DNA from: Allorhizobium sonneratiae
GTDB taxonomy: Bacteria; Pseudomonadota; Alphaproteobacteria; Rhizobiales; Rhizobiaceae
Reading direction: 5' to 3'
Assembly: GCF_023700755.1 (NCBI RefSeq)
Contig: NZ_JAMKOJ010000004.1
Coordinates: 186,001 to 250,000, forward strand
DNA length: 64,000 nucleotides
In this document: positions 35,083 to 45,015 of the stretch, piece by piece
Layout of the letters: each line of letters opens with the position of its first letter
Position numbering within the stretch: position 1 is the first letter of the stretch
Notes under the pieces: generated by a model
The model's database searches: none
What the model saw: only the letters and a program-made list of their open reading frames with translations
Told to the model about the DNA's origin: nothing
Translations under genes and position numbers: made by a program

Positions 35083-36888
35083 GCGCAAGTGATGAAGAAT
35101 CAACTGCCGGGACTGATCTCACTGGCGGATGCCTCAAAGAAGACCGGCAAGATGGTCTCACGCGGAACCTTTGATGAACTGGAAACCGGCGCCTCACCTA
35201 CACTCGTCGAATTGACCGAGGCTCTTCACTTTGCCTTGGGCGATGGCCGCATCTGGCTCAATGACCAGCGCATGGTGCTGATGCAGGCGCAGGTCCTCGG
35301 CCGTTTACGCCAGGAGGTGATCGACGCGTTCGGCGTTGAAGCGGCCAAGGGCATGTTCATGCGTGTCGGCTACATGCAAGGCGTTCGCGATGCGGAACTG
35401 GTTTTGAAGCGCTTTCCAAACCAGAGCCTGACGGAGGCACTTGCGGCAGGCCCGCGCGTGCACACGCTTGAAGGCTTCGTGAAGGTCACGACGCGACATT
35501 TCCGCTTCGACGGCATCAAAGGCACCTATTTTGGTGAATTCCTATGGGAAGACTCCTCTGAGGCCGCCCAACACATGGCCCATTATGGATTGGCGCAAGA
35601 ACCGGTCTGCTGGATGCAGACTGGCTATCCGACGGGATACACAAGCACGCTGTTCAAGCGACCGGTGATCTTCCGCGAGATCGAATGCGCTGCCATGGGC
35701 GCACCGCGCTGCGTTGTCGTCGGCCAGAACGCAGAAGAGTGGGGCGCTGACGCGCCCGAGCGCGCCTATCTGGGCCTCGAATGGAAGCGTACACCCCGCA
35801 AGACCAGCAAAACTGAGAAAGCGACCGAAAAGCCCGCGAAGGATCAAGACGAGGCCGAGGCGGCCCTGGCACCGGCGCCGGATCAGATCGTCGGCGTTTC
35901 GGCCAGCTTTTTGCGCGCTCGCGCCATGGTCGAGAAGGTCGCGGACACCGAGGCGACCGTCCTGCTGACGGGAGAATCCGGCGTCGGCAAGGAACTGTTC
36001 GCACAACAACTGCATCGTCTCAGTGCACGCGCGACCGGCCCCTTTGTGGCGATCAATTGCGCGGCCATTCCGGAAAATCTGGTGGAATCCGAATTGTTCG
36101 GGGTTGAAAAAGGCGCCTTCACCGGTGCGGTCGCCTCTCGGGCCGGCTATTTCGAACGGGCGGCAAAAGGTACAATCTTCCTCGATGAGATCGCCTCGCT
36201 GGCGTATGCGGCACAAGGCAAGGTTCTTCGCGCCATCCAGGAACGCCAGATCGAGCGCATAGGCGGCGTCCGTACGGTGCAGACGGATGTGCGCGTGATC
36301 GCCGCCTCCAATGTAGATCTGGCCGAGGAGGTGCGGGCCGGTCGATTCCGCCAGGACCTTTACTTCCGCCTCTGCGTCTTTCCCATAGCAATCCCGCCGC
36401 TGCGCGAGCGCCGCGATGACATTCCTTTTCTCGTCTCACACTTTCTCAGCCAGTTCAGTATCCGTCATCGCCGCAGCTGCCGCGGCCTGACGCATCGGGC
36501 AATGGATGCCCTGCTGGCCTATGACTTTCCCGGCAATATCCGCGAGCTGCAGAACCTCATCGAACGCGGCGTCATCTTTGCCGATCCCGGCGGCTGGATC
36601 GACGTTCAGCACCTGTTCACCGGCCAAGACATCTCGCCCGTGTTTCCGCAGCAACTGACTGCGGAAGGCAAGGTGAGACTGAGCACGCATCCCCATGCAC
36701 CGCCTTCCCCTTCCGCCGGCGCCAGAATGCATTCCGCAGAGGATCTGGCAATGGCGGAAAAGGCACTCTATCGCGAGGCTCTTGACCAAGCCGCCGGCAA
36801 CATCTCACTTGCAGCGCGTCGTCTGGGGCTCAGCCGTCCCAAACTCGACTATCGTCTGAAGAAACTCGGGCTCATCAAAGCACCTTGA
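35077..36888 (+). CDS. Sigma-54-dependent activator with XylR_N and V4R sensor domains
   Basis: 603-aa NtrC-family activator of the XylR/DmpR type, which bind aromatic effectors directly. N-terminal XylR_N (about 30-125) and V4R (about 145-215, [15 protein letters not shown]) precede an AAA+ domain with Walker A GESGVGKE (about 298) and the sigma-54-contact loop GAFTGA (about 347). Walker B-like IFLDEIASL and a C-terminal Fis-type HTH ([24 protein letters not shown]) are present. It faces the dehydrogenase pair across 300 bp that hold the sigma-54 promoter. TTG 35074, ATG 35077 and ATG 35092 are possible starts. Confidence 0.9.
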   Translation: MKAQVMKNQLPGLISLADASKKTGKMVSRGTFDELETGASPTLVELTEALHFALGDGRIWLNDQRMVLMQAQVLGRLRQEVIDAFGVEAAKGMFMRVGYMQGVRDAELVLKRFPNQSLTEALAAGPRVHTLEGFVKVTTRHFRFDGIKGTYFGEFLWEDSSEAAQHMAHYGLAQEPVCWMQTGYPTGYTSTLFKRPVIFREIECAAMGAPRCVVVGQNAEEWGADAPERAYLGLEWKRTPRKTSKTEKATEKPAKDQDEAEAALAPAPDQIVGVSASFLRARAMVEKVADTEATVLLTGESGVGKELFAQQLHRLSARATGPFVAINCAAIPENLVESELFGVEKGAFTGAVASRAGYFERAAKGTIFLDEIASLAYAAQGKVLRAIQERQIERIGGVRTVQTDVRVIAASNVDLAEEVRAGRFRQDLYFRLCVFPIAIPPLRERRDDIPFLVSHFLSQFSIRHRRSCRGLTHRAMDALLAYDFPGNIRELQNLIERGVIFADPGGWIDVQHLFTGQDISPVFPQQLTAEGKVRLSTHPHAPPSPSAGARMHSAEDLAMAEKALYREALDQAAGNISLAARRLGLSRPKLDYRLKKLGLIKAP

Positions 36889-37436
36889 AAACGGAGGCGA
36901 ACATGCAAGACATCAAAGACTGAAAGCACCTTGCATGAGGCTGATAAGCGGCAAGGTGGTTTAGAGCATCGACCGAAAAGTGGGAACCGGTTTTCGGAAA
37001 AACCGATGCGGAAACAAAATCCTGAGCATCGTTCTGGAAAACGCCATGCTGTTCATCATCCGCATGAACGGCGACCCCAACACTCTGAAGGATATCGCGC
37101 CTCTTCAATCGGGTGCATATTCCCAACATGAAATACAACCTAAGCGTATTGATCGGTACGGGGGCTCGCAACGGGTCAAGACCGTGCCAATCCGTGCCCG
37201 ATCTGGCACCGCCGCCGAACCGATGACGGGGATGACGCACAGGTGGCAAGATCGCTGGATCGCGTTTGCGAATTGAAAGGACTCGTTCGACCAAAGTGGT
37301 GTCTTCCGCCCGATGGACATCACCCGCTCGATCGCGGATGAACCCTGATTGAGAAGCGGCAAGATCGACATTGCGGCCCGGCCCTAACGGGTGTATTCGC
37401 CGCTGATGCTATAAATTCGCCCGGAAAGAATATCGC
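36889..37436. other. Intergenic region with one palindromic repeat, no supported gene
   Basis: About 550 bp. A repeat unit (tttagagcatcgaccg, then ggaaccggttttcgg) spans 36960-37028. Downstream, short frames exist on both strands (for example 36980-37276), but their translations match nothing I recognise and have no ribosome site. The last 60 bp are AT-richer and should hold the promoter of the DUF1275 gene. Confidence 0.4.
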
Positions 37437-38210
37437 ATGCTGCTGCAGCAAGGCAAAGCCCGTAACGAACGCGTTGATCTCAACCTCGCCTGCACGCTGG
37501 CGAGCGTTGCTGGTGCACTCAATGCATCGGCATTCTATTCGGTTGGCTTCTTTTCCGCCAACATGACCGGAAATGTCTCGGCCCTTTCGGATCACATCGC
37601 CATTGGCCAATGGCAGTCGGCGCTGTTTTATTTCAGCATTGTCTTCGCCTTTATTTTTGGGGCCAGCGTCTCGACAGTCCTGATCAACACAGGCCGGCGA
37701 CGGCATATCCACGGCATTTACGCCTATAGCGTTCTGACGGAAGCCATTCTGCTGGCGCTGCTCGGCTGCGCCGATCTCTGGCTCTTCGGAGCCTGGCACA
37801 CACCGGTCGTGGTGCTGGGCCTGGCGTTTCTGATGGGCCTGCAGAACGCGGTTGTCACTCGGATTTCCGACGCCCGTGTCCGCACAACCCATGTGTCCGG
37901 CATGGCAACCGATATCGGGATCGAACTTGGAATCGCGCTCGACATCCTGCGCGGTCGTGATCGTGAAACCGATGCGGCCCATAACCGCTCAAAGCTGCGC
38001 CTGCATCTTTATACAATTGCCGCATTTCTGCTGGGGGGTGTTGTCGGCGTCGTCATCTATCAGGCCGTCGGCGGCTGGCTGCTGATCGCCGCCGCCATCC
38101 TGCTGTTTGCGATTGCCGTAACCGGCATTTCCCAGTCACGGCGTATCGGTGACCGGATGGGCTCATCTGATCGTGCAACGGGGTCCGCAGACCCGACCCT
38201 GGACCTGTGA
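37437..38210 (+). CDS. DUF1275 (YoaK-like) membrane protein
   Basis: 257-aa inner-membrane protein with about six hydrophobic segments. Family signatures are AGALNASAFYSVGFFSANMTGNVSAL and LAFLMGLQNAVVTRISDARVRTTHVSGMATDIGIE. Function of the family is not established. It stands alone, converging on a GNAT gene. A short hairpin TGCGCC/GGCGCA near 38227-38244 may end its transcript. Confidence 0.88.
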   Translation: MLLQQGKARNERVDLNLACTLASVAGALNASAFYSVGFFSANMTGNVSALSDHIAIGQWQSALFYFSIVFAFIFGASVSTVLINTGRRRHIHGIYAYSVLTEAILLALLGCADLWLFGAWHTPVVVLGLAFLMGLQNAVVTRISDARVRTTHVSGMATDIGIELGIALDILRGRDRETDAAHNRSKLRLHLYTIAAFLLGGVVGVVIYQAVGGWLLIAAAILLFAIAVTGISQSRRIGDRMGSSDRATGSADPTLDL

Positions 38211-38293
38211 TTGACAGCGACCTTTGTGCGCCATCTTTGGCGCATGGCGCTGTAGGGCGCCACGCGGCGAACCCGGATTGCCAGTCACGGCCA

Positions 38294-38812
38294 CTACATG
38301 ACCTTTTCGAATAGAAATCCCTCATCGACTGGCAGTCTTCCTGAGACTGGATGAGATGGATCGGGGTGGTGGCTGTTAAAGAACTCAATGATCTTGAAGC
38401 CACACTTGTTCACATAGAAGTGGATGTTTCGTTTCTCGAAATAGGGTGTGAAGGTTTGCCAGACGCGCGTTTCGGGATACAGCTTCTCAATGGCAAGCCA
38501 GGCCTTGTGACCCAGTCCACGTCCCTCTTCGCCAAGCTTGAGGAAAAACAGGTCGAGCGAGTTGTGGCGGTTGACATCATTGATGGACACCACTGCACCG
38601 CCAATCTTTCTTCCCTCGCACAGGATCCGCAGCGTGACGGCGCCCTGGGCATTGAACGAGGCATCAAGCTCTTCATCTGACGGGATGGGTTCGCCCGGAT
38701 CTTCCTTCATTTCGTTGACGACCGCCACGGCGAAGGCGTCCTGCAACTCCTTTTTGAAGTCTGCGATGTCGTCTGCATCGGCTTGCGCCAGCTGGATGAT
38801 GGGTTCAGTCAT
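38294..38812 (-). CDS. GNAT-family N-acetyltransferase
   Basis: 172 aa. The fold markers of GNAT proteins are visible: strand pair RILCEGRKIGGAVVSINDV, and the acetyl-CoA loop region GEEGRGLGHKAWLAIEKLYPE followed by FEKRNIHFYVNKCGFKIIEFF. The ATG at 38812 (MTEPIIQLAQ) begins the conserved part; the 267-aa open frame to 39097 reads through the divergent promoter region. Substrate unknown. Divergent from the RND efflux genes. Confidence 0.82.
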   Translation of the reverse strand: MTEPIIQLAQADADDIADFKKELQDAFAVAVVNEMKEDPGEPIPSDEELDASFNAQGAVTLRILCEGRKIGGAVVSINDVNRHNSLDLFFLKLGEEGRGLGHKAWLAIEKLYPETRVWQTFTPYFEKRNIHFYVNKCGFKIIEFFNSHHPDPSHPVSGRLPVDEGFLFEKVM

Positions 38813-38994
38813 GTCGTTCACCTGAGTTACTGTGCAAAAGGCGACAGCCATTTCAACAGGCCTTACTTGGCATCGCGAACCGAAACCGTCGAGTGGCGAT
38901 GCGCCCGTTCCATTCAACCGCGACGAAATCTGCACAGAACCTCCACGAAGCATGCCTAGAGCACGTCCATTGAGCACTGGCGATGGTGAGAGAC

Positions 38995-40161
38995 ATGGGA
39001 CGCAACAAGGGTTTGTGGAAAGCGGCGGTGTTATGCCTGCCGATCGTTCTGCTCTGCGCTTGCAGCGATAAGGGCGAAACCCCCAACGGTGACGCATCTC
39101 AGGCAGAGCCCGCTCGCGTCAGCGTCATCAGGGTCAAACCTGAACCGCTGACCGTCTACGAAGAATTGCCCGGCCGCGTTTCAGCCTATCGCTCTGCGGA
39201 AATCCGCGCTCAGGTCGGCGGCATCATCCAGAAGAAAATATTCCGCGAGGGAACGCTTGTCGACAAGGACGCGCCGCTTTTCCAGATCGATCCGGCACCG
39301 TTTGCAGCCGATGTTGACGCCGCTGCCGCGGTTTTGACGCGTGTGGAAGCAGAATTTGTCAATGCGCAGATCAAATTCAACCGCGCCGAACTGCTTTCGT
39401 CCAAGAACGCCATGAGCACTGAATCCCTCAACGATGCAACAGCGGCGCTGGCGCAAGCGAAGGCGAACGTTGCTGAAGCCAGGGCCAATCTCGCAAAGCG
39501 CCGGCTTGAGCTTTCCAATGCCACGATCCGCAGTCCGATCAGCGGCTTCATCGGCCAGTCTTTCATGAGCGAGGGCGGGCTTGCCTCGCCATCGGCCACC
39601 TCACCGCTTGCCGTCGTCCAGCAGATTGACCAGGTCTTCGTGGACGTCCGCCAATCGGCGATGAGCCTCGAAGACCTGCGCAATACTGCGTCGGAAGCCG
39701 GCGTGAGCAATCCGCAGGCGTTGGCCGTCAAGATCATGACGCTCACGGGGAAACCCTTCAGTCAGGACGGAAAGCTCCTGTTTTCCGACATCACGGTGGA
39801 TAGCGCGACCAGCAGCCTCGGGCTGCGCATTCTTGTTGCGAACCCGCAAGGGCAGTTGCTTCCCGGCATGTTCATCCGCGCCATGGTGCCGCGCGCGGTC
39901 TATAGCGCGGCTCTTCTGGTGCCGCAGGAGGCGATTGCGCGCGACAGTGCGGGACGGCCGCAACTCATGATCGTCGGCGCTGACGGTACGGGCACGGCCC
40001 GAACCGTGACTTTGGGCGAGGTGGTTGCAGGGCGATACCTGGTCAGAAGCGGGCTTGCGGCGGGCGAGGTCGTCGTCGTGCTCGGCAAGGAACGCGTCCA
40101 GCCGGGCCAACATCTCGAGACACCCCCCTACCTTGCCGCGGTCTCTGGCAAGCAAGGCTAA
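38995..40161 (+). CDS. RND efflux periplasmic adaptor (membrane fusion protein)
   Basis: 388-aa lipoprotein linking the RND pump to an outer-membrane channel. The signal sequence ends in the lipobox LCAC (Cys about residue 24). Then come the beta-barrel/lipoyl halves (YEELPGRVSAYRSAEIRAQVGGII, LSNATIRSPISGFIGQ) and a long alpha-hairpin. ATG 38995 has GGTGAGAG upstream; 38983 is four codons longer. It precedes the RND pump by 10 bp. No TolC-type gene is nearby, so an outer-membrane partner must be encoded elsewhere. Confidence 0.92.
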   Translation: MGRNKGLWKAAVLCLPIVLLCACSDKGETPNGDASQAEPARVSVIRVKPEPLTVYEELPGRVSAYRSAEIRAQVGGIIQKKIFREGTLVDKDAPLFQIDPAPFAADVDAAAAVLTRVEAEFVNAQIKFNRAELLSSKNAMSTESLNDATAALAQAKANVAEARANLAKRRLELSNATIRSPISGFIGQSFMSEGGLASPSATSPLAVVQQIDQVFVDVRQSAMSLEDLRNTASEAGVSNPQALAVKIMTLTGKPFSQDGKLLFSDITVDSATSSLGLRILVANPQGQLLPGMFIRAMVPRAVYSAALLVPQEAIARDSAGRPQLMIVGADGTGTARTVTLGEVVAGRYLVRSGLAAGEVVVVLGKERVQPGQHLETPPYLAAVSGKQG

Positions 40162-40171
40162 GGAAAAGACG

Positions 40172-43100
40172 ATGCCAAAGTTTTTCATCGACAGGCCCGT
40201 CTTTGCCTGGGTCATTGCCATCATGATCGTCATTGCCGGGTTCATCTCCATTCCCCAGCTCCCGGTCTCCCGTTACCCCGTCATTGCGCCGCCCAGCGTA
40301 TCGATCTACGCCACCTATACCGGTGCGACGCCACAGGTGATCAATGACAGTGTAACCAGTCTGATCGAACGCGAAATTTCGAGCGCGAAAAACCTCTTGT
40401 ATTTCGAGTCCTCGGCGGATTCTTCCGGGTCGACGACCGTCACCGTGACCTTCAAGCCGGGAACCAATCCCGAACTCGCCCAGGTAGACATCCAGAACCG
40501 GCTGAAAGCAGTGGAATCCCGCTTGCCGGAACCGGTTCGCCGCGCCGGGTTGACGGTGGAGTCCGCCTCGTCCGGTTTCCTGATGATCGTCTCACTGAAG
40601 TCGAAGGACGGCTCAATCGATGCCCTGACGCTTGATGACTATCTGGTGCGCAACCTTGCGCCGGAACTGAAGCGGGTCGGTGGCGTCGGTCGCGTGCAGT
40701 CATTCGGTTCGGAAGCGGCCATGCGGATATGGGTCGATCCCACACGACTGCTCGCCCATTCCATGTCCATCGCGCAGGTCACGCAGGCCATCCAGTCGCA
40801 GAACATCCAGGTGGCGCCGGGCCGTCTCGGTGACTCCCCAACCGTGCCCGGACAGAAGGTCAGCGTGCCGCTCAACGTGCGTGGCCAGCTCCAGACACCG
40901 GAAGAATTCGCGCAGGTTATCCTCCGTTCAAACCCGGATGGTTCGCGACTGACCCTGGGCGAGGTCGCCAAGATCGAGGTGGGATCGCAGTCCTCCGCAT
41001 TTTCGATTCTCGATGGCGGCAAGCCCGCAACGGCCGCGGCCATCCAGATGTCGCCTGGCGCCAATGCCGTCAGCACGTCAAGCGGCGTGCGCCAGCGGCT
41101 TGCGGAACTTTCCGCTACCATGCCGCCGGGAATGGAATATGCCATTTCCTACGACACGGCCCCCTTCGTGAAGATCTCGATTCAGAAGGTGGTGCAGACG
41201 CTGGGCGAAGCCATGGTCCTGGTTTTCCTGATCATGCTTCTGTTCCTGCAGAACATCCGCTACACGCTCATTCCCGCGATTGTCGCGCCGATCGCTCTGC
41301 TCGGAACCTTCGCCGTCATGCTGGCGATCGGCTATTCGATCAACGTGCTGACCATGTTCGGCATGGTTCTCGCCATCGGTATCATCGTCGACGACGCCAT
41401 CGTCGTTGTGGAAAATGTCGAGCGGCTGATGGCCACGGAAGGGCTGTCGCCACGCGCTGCGACACAGAAAGCGATGACCGAGATAACGGGCGCCGTGATC
41501 GGGATTACCCTCGTTCTGACTGCCGTCTTCCTTCCCATGGGCTTCGTGTCCGGTTCCGTCGGGGCGATTTACCGGCAGTTCACGGTGTCCATGGCCGTTT
41601 CGATCCTGTTTTCGGCCTTCCTTGCCCTCAGTCTCACGCCCGCTCTCTGCGCGACGCTTCTGAAGCCCGTCAGCCCGGATCATCATGAGAGAAAGGGCAT
41701 CTTCGGCTGGTTCAACCGCGCCTTTGACCGCCTGACCATGCGCTATTCAGGCTGGGTCGGCGGCCTCATCCAGAAGTCCGGCCGCGTGATGGTCGTCTAT
41801 CTGGCGATCTTCGGCGGGGTTGCCTACGGCTACAGCACCTTAGCCACGGCCTTCGTTCCAGAGGAAGATCAGGGTTCCTTCATGACCTCCTTCACGCTCC
41901 CCGCCGATGCGACGGCCGAGCGGACGCGCGATGTCGTCCATCTTTACGAAAAACATGTGCAGAGCCGACCCGATATTGCCAACAATCTGACGATCATGGG
42001 CTTCGGCTTCTCGGGGTCCGGGCCCAACACCGCCATGTCGTTCACAACGCTGAAGGATTGGGGTCATCGCACCACCAGCGTGGACGCGGAACTGGCCGCT
42101 GCAACGACAGCCATGGCTGCCGCCAGCGAGGGGCAGATATTCAGCCTCAAGCCACCGGCGATCGAGGAGCTGGGCACGACGTCAGGATTTGCCCTGCGGC
42201 TGCAGGATCGTGGCAACCGGGGTGCAGAGGCGCTCGCCGCTGCCGCATCCCAGCTCACGCAACTGGCCGCCCACAGCAAGCTCCTGAGCGATGTCCGTGT
42301 GGACGGGCTGCCAAGTGGGCCGAGCGTCACGCTGAACATAGACCGGCAGAAGGCGAGCGCCCTTGGCGTTTCCTATTCGGTGATGAGCGATACGCTGGGC
42401 GGCGCCGTCGGCTCGACCTATGTCAACGACTTCCCGCATAACGGCCGCTTGCAGCAGGTGATCGTTCAGGCGCAGGCGCCAAGCCGCATGCAGGTGGACG
42501 ACGTGCTGAAACTGCATGTCCGCAGTGATACCGGCAGGATAGTCCGTCTTTCGGAATTCGTGACGCCCGAATGGTCGACGCTCCCGTTGCAGTTCACGCG
42601 CTACAACGGCTATCCGTCAACAAGCATTTCCGGCTCTGCAGCTCCAGGTATATCGAGCGGCAAGGCGATGGTGGAGATGGAACGGCTTGCGGCCGAACTG
42701 CCCAAGGGCTTCGCTCTCGAGTGGACCGGCCAGTCGCTGCAGGAGCGGCAATCGGGCGCACAGGCTCCGATCCTGATGGCCTTCTCCTTCCTGATCGTCT
42801 TTCTCGTCCTTGCCGCTCTTTACGAGAGCTGGATGGTGCCCCTGTCGGTCATGCTCGTCGTGCCGCTGGGGATCATCGGTGCCGTCATGGCTGTGCATCT
42901 TCGCGGGCTGGAAAACGATGTCTTCTTCAAGGTCGGGCTGATCACCCTGATCGGCCTGTCCGCGAAGAACGCGGTCCTGATCGTGGAATTCGCGCGCAAG
43001 CGTCAGAAGGACGGTCTAGCGTTGACGCAGGCCATCATCGAAGCCTCGCGTCTGCGCCTGCGGCCAATCGTGATGACCTCTATGGCCTTCACGCTGGGCA

Positions 43101-43327
43101 TCGTACCGCTGGTGATTGCGAGAGGCGCAAGCTCGCAAACCCAGAACGCCATCGGCACCGGCCTTCTTGGCGGCATGATCACCGCGACCGTGCTCGCCGT
43201 GATTTTCGTGCCCGTCTTCTATGCGATCGTGGCGCGCTTGCAGCGCAAGTCCGGGGTCGCGCCCCCTCAAACGGAAACCGCAGATCAAGCACTGGAGCAA
43301 CACGCTGAAAAGAGGACAACGCCATGA
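40172..43327 (+). CDS. RND multidrug efflux pump, inner-membrane transporter (HAE1/AcrB type)
   Basis: 1051-aa proton-driven exporter of the AcrB/MexF group. MPKFFIDRPVFAWVIAIMIV is the typical first helix. The proton-relay aspartates lie in IIVDDAIVVVENVERLM and the relay Lys in GLSAKNAVLIVEFARK. Twelve hydrophobic segments and two large periplasmic loops are expected from the sequence. The frame is open upstream to 40025, inside the adaptor gene; ATG 40172 is the family start. Its stop overlaps the cytochrome b561 start (ATGA). Confidence 0.95.
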   Translation: MPKFFIDRPVFAWVIAIMIVIAGFISIPQLPVSRYPVIAPPSVSIYATYTGATPQVINDSVTSLIEREISSAKNLLYFESSADSSGSTTVTVTFKPGTNPELAQVDIQNRLKAVESRLPEPVRRAGLTVESASSGFLMIVSLKSKDGSIDALTLDDYLVRNLAPELKRVGGVGRVQSFGSEAAMRIWVDPTRLLAHSMSIAQVTQAIQSQNIQVAPGRLGDSPTVPGQKVSVPLNVRGQLQTPEEFAQVILRSNPDGSRLTLGEVAKIEVGSQSSAFSILDGGKPATAAAIQMSPGANAVSTSSGVRQRLAELSATMPPGMEYAISYDTAPFVKISIQKVVQTLGEAMVLVFLIMLLFLQNIRYTLIPAIVAPIALLGTFAVMLAIGYSINVLTMFGMVLAIGIIVDDAIVVVENVERLMATEGLSPRAATQKAMTEITGAVIGITLVLTAVFLPMGFVSGSVGAIYRQFTVSMAVSILFSAFLALSLTPALCATLLKPVSPDHHERKGIFGWFNRAFDRLTMRYSGWVGGLIQKSGRVMVVYLAIFGGVAYGYSTLATAFVPEEDQGSFMTSFTLPADATAERTRDVVHLYEKHVQSRPDIANNLTIMGFGFSGSGPNTAMSFTTLKDWGHRTTSVDAELAAATTAMAAASEGQIFSLKPPAIEELGTTSGFALRLQDRGNRGAEALAAAASQLTQLAAHSKLLSDVRVDGLPSGPSVTLNIDRQKASALGVSYSVMSDTLGGAVGSTYVNDFPHNGRLQQVIVQAQAPSRMQVDDVLKLHVRSDTGRIVRLSEFVTPEWSTLPLQFTRYNGYPSTSISGSAAPGISSGKAMVEMERLAAELPKGFALEWTGQSLQERQSGAQAPILMAFSFLIVFLVLAALYESWMVPLSVMLVVPLGIIGAVMAVHLRGLENDVFFKVGLITLIGLSAKNAVLIVEFARKRQKDGLALTQAIIEASRLRLRPIVMTSMAFTLGIVPLVIARGASSQTQNAIGTGLLGGMITATVLAVIFVPVFYAIVARLQRKSGVAPPQTETADQALEQHAEKRTTP

Positions 43328-43893
43328 TCGAAACTTTACAGGCAGGCACCCGGATCAGATATCCGCTATCAATGCGGGTGCTACACTGGCTTCGTGCGAT
43401 CCTCATCCTCGGACTGATCGCATCCGGATGGTTCATGACCGGCAGGGCTGAAGACGATCCGACCGCGACGATCTTCTACCCGAACCACAAGCAGTTCGGC
43501 GTTCTGGCCTGGCTCCTTGCGCTGGTGCATCTTACCCTGCGCTTTCACCTGAGGGCCGTTCTTCCGCATCCGCCGCAATCGCTGAAGCCTTGGGAAAAAT
43601 GGCTTTCGCACAGCATTCACCGGGTCATCATGGCCTTAACGGTGCTGACGCCCATGCTGGGTTACGCCATGTCGACCAGTCTTCCTGACGGCGATGGCGT
43701 GCCGTTCTTCGTGCGACCACGCCTGCCGGAATTCCTTCCGAAGAGCGATGCCGCGTTCTCGGTGTTTCAGGCGTTGCATCAGTACAGCGCCTATCTTCTG
43801 CTGGCCTGCATTCTGCTGCACGTCGCCGGAACCGTGAAACACAGGTTCGAGGATAGGAACGGGGAGACAGACGTTCTTCCGCGCATGCTTTGA
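43324..43893 (+). CDS. Cytochrome b561-family protein
   Basis: 189-aa four-helix di-heme cytochrome b of the bacterial CybB type. MRVLHWLRAILILGLIASGWFM supplies the first heme His. Further His residues lie in NHKQFGVLAWLLALVHLTLRFH, SHSIHRVIMALTVLTPMLGYAM and LHQYSAYLLLACILLHVAGTVKH. It is translationally coupled to the RND pump by an ATGA overlap, so it is part of that operon; the reason for this pairing is unknown. Confidence 0.9.
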   Translation: MIETLQAGTRIRYPLSMRVLHWLRAILILGLIASGWFMTGRAEDDPTATIFYPNHKQFGVLAWLLALVHLTLRFHLRAVLPHPPQSLKPWEKWLSHSIHRVIMALTVLTPMLGYAMSTSLPDGDGVPFFVRPRLPEFLPKSDAAFSVFQALHQYSAYLLLACILLHVAGTVKHRFEDRNGETDVLPRML

Positions 43894-43944
43894 GACATCG
43901 GCCATGTCCGCGATATCTTCAAGCCGCTAACGCACCTGCAACCA

Positions 43945-43968
43945 GTCGCATCGTGATCAGAATGCGAC
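43945..43968. terminator. Short hairpin between convergent cytochrome and sensor-kinase genes
   Basis: GTCGCAT (43945-43951) pairs with ATGCGAC (43962-43968) in the 63-bp gap, overlapping the last codons of the kinase gene. No strong T tract on either side, so termination is plausible but weakly supported. Confidence 0.3.
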
Positions 43969-45015
43969 GACCGGAAGACGGATCTCCACCGTCAGGCCTG
44001 GGCCCGTGCGGTCGACAAGCACAGCCTCTCCGCCATGGGCACGCGCAATACTGTGGACGATGGGAAGCCCAAGACCGGACCCGCCACGGGCGCGGGTGCG
44101 CGAGCCGTCGGCGCGCCAGAAGCGCTCGAAGGCACGCGCGCGCCCCTCGTTCGAAAGCCCAGGCCCGTCATCGGACACGCGTATGAATGCGGTGTCCTGT
44201 CTCATCCCCGTTTCGATGGTCACCATGGAACCGGGCGCGTAGCGGATGCAGTTTTGCAGGAGCGCGTGAAGCGCCTGCCGCAGCTTGGCGCGATCGGCAA
44301 TGGTTCTCGCCGGTTTAAGGTCGGACCGTGTGTTGATCCCGGCGGCAGAAAGATCGGCGCCAACGACGGTCAGGACGGCTTCGACCTCGGTCGGCAGATC
44401 GGCCTCCTCAAGGGTGAGATCGAGCTGACCGGCATTGGCCATGGCCAGCGTGCGCAACTCCTCAACAATGCTCGAAAGATCGTCCACATGATCGATCAGT
44501 CGCGTGTAGAGTTCGGGCGTCGGCTGGAACGCGCCATCGAGCAACCCCTGCAGGCGCCCGCGCAGGATCGTCAACGGTGTCCGCAATTCGTGGGCAATCG
44601 CCGAATTGGCATATTTCAGCTCCGCCTCGGTTTTTTCCAGTCGCTCCGCCATGGAGTTGAAATCGGCAAGCAGGTCGCTGGCCTCCCCGAAGCTCCAGCG
44701 CACGTTTTCAGCACGGGTCGAGAAATCGCCGGCCGCAATGGCGCGAGCGGCGGTTGCGACGGAATGGAGTGGCGCCGCGATATTGCGCGCCAGCCGCCAG
44801 CCGACGAATGACGCCGCCACGATGCCGGTTGCAAGGATCAGTCCCAGCACGACGAAATCAACCAGCTGCCATTTCTCTTCATAAACCGCGTCAGGATAGA
44901 GGGCGGGGTAGATGACGAAGTAAAAGAGCGTGATGCCGCCATACATGACGGCAAAAGCCAGAAGCGTCAGCCCGATCATGCTGATGAGGATATGGGTGTT
45001 GAGCGGTTTAGCCAT
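43957..45015 (-). CDS. Sensor histidine kinase (BaeS/OmpR-partner type)
   Basis: 352-aa membrane kinase. Two transmembrane segments (ILISMIGLTLLAFAVMYGGIT and DFVVLGLILATGIVAASF) flank a very short periplasmic loop. A HAMP linker, the H-box AIAHELRTPLTILRG and the ATPase boxes (RQALHALLQNCIRYA, DDGPGLSNEGRARAFERFWR, GGSGLGLPIVHSIARAHGG) follow. ATG 45015 overlaps the response-regulator gene by 8 bp. Together they probably control the convergent RND operon in response to envelope stress or drugs. Confidence 0.92.
   Translation of the reverse strand: MAKPLNTHILISMIGLTLLAFAVMYGGITLFYFVIYPALYPDAVYEEKWQLVDFVVLGLILATGIVAASFVGWRLARNIAAPLHSVATAARAIAAGDFSTRAENVRWSFGEASDLLADFNSMAERLEKTEAELKYANSAIAHELRTPLTILRGRLQGLLDGAFQPTPELYTRLIDHVDDLSSIVEELRTLAMANAGQLDLTLEEADLPTEVEAVLTVVGADLSAAGINTRSDLKPARTIADRAKLRQALHALLQNCIRYAPGSMVTIETGMRQDTAFIRVSDDGPGLSNEGRARAFERFWRADGSRTRARGGSGLGLPIVHSIARAHGGEAVLVDRTGPGLTVEIRLPVVAF

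Noticed and set aside
36980-37276. 98-codon frame in the gap after the sigma-54 activator
   Set aside because: It begins inside a palindromic repeat, has no ribosome site, and its translation is not protein-like or recognised.
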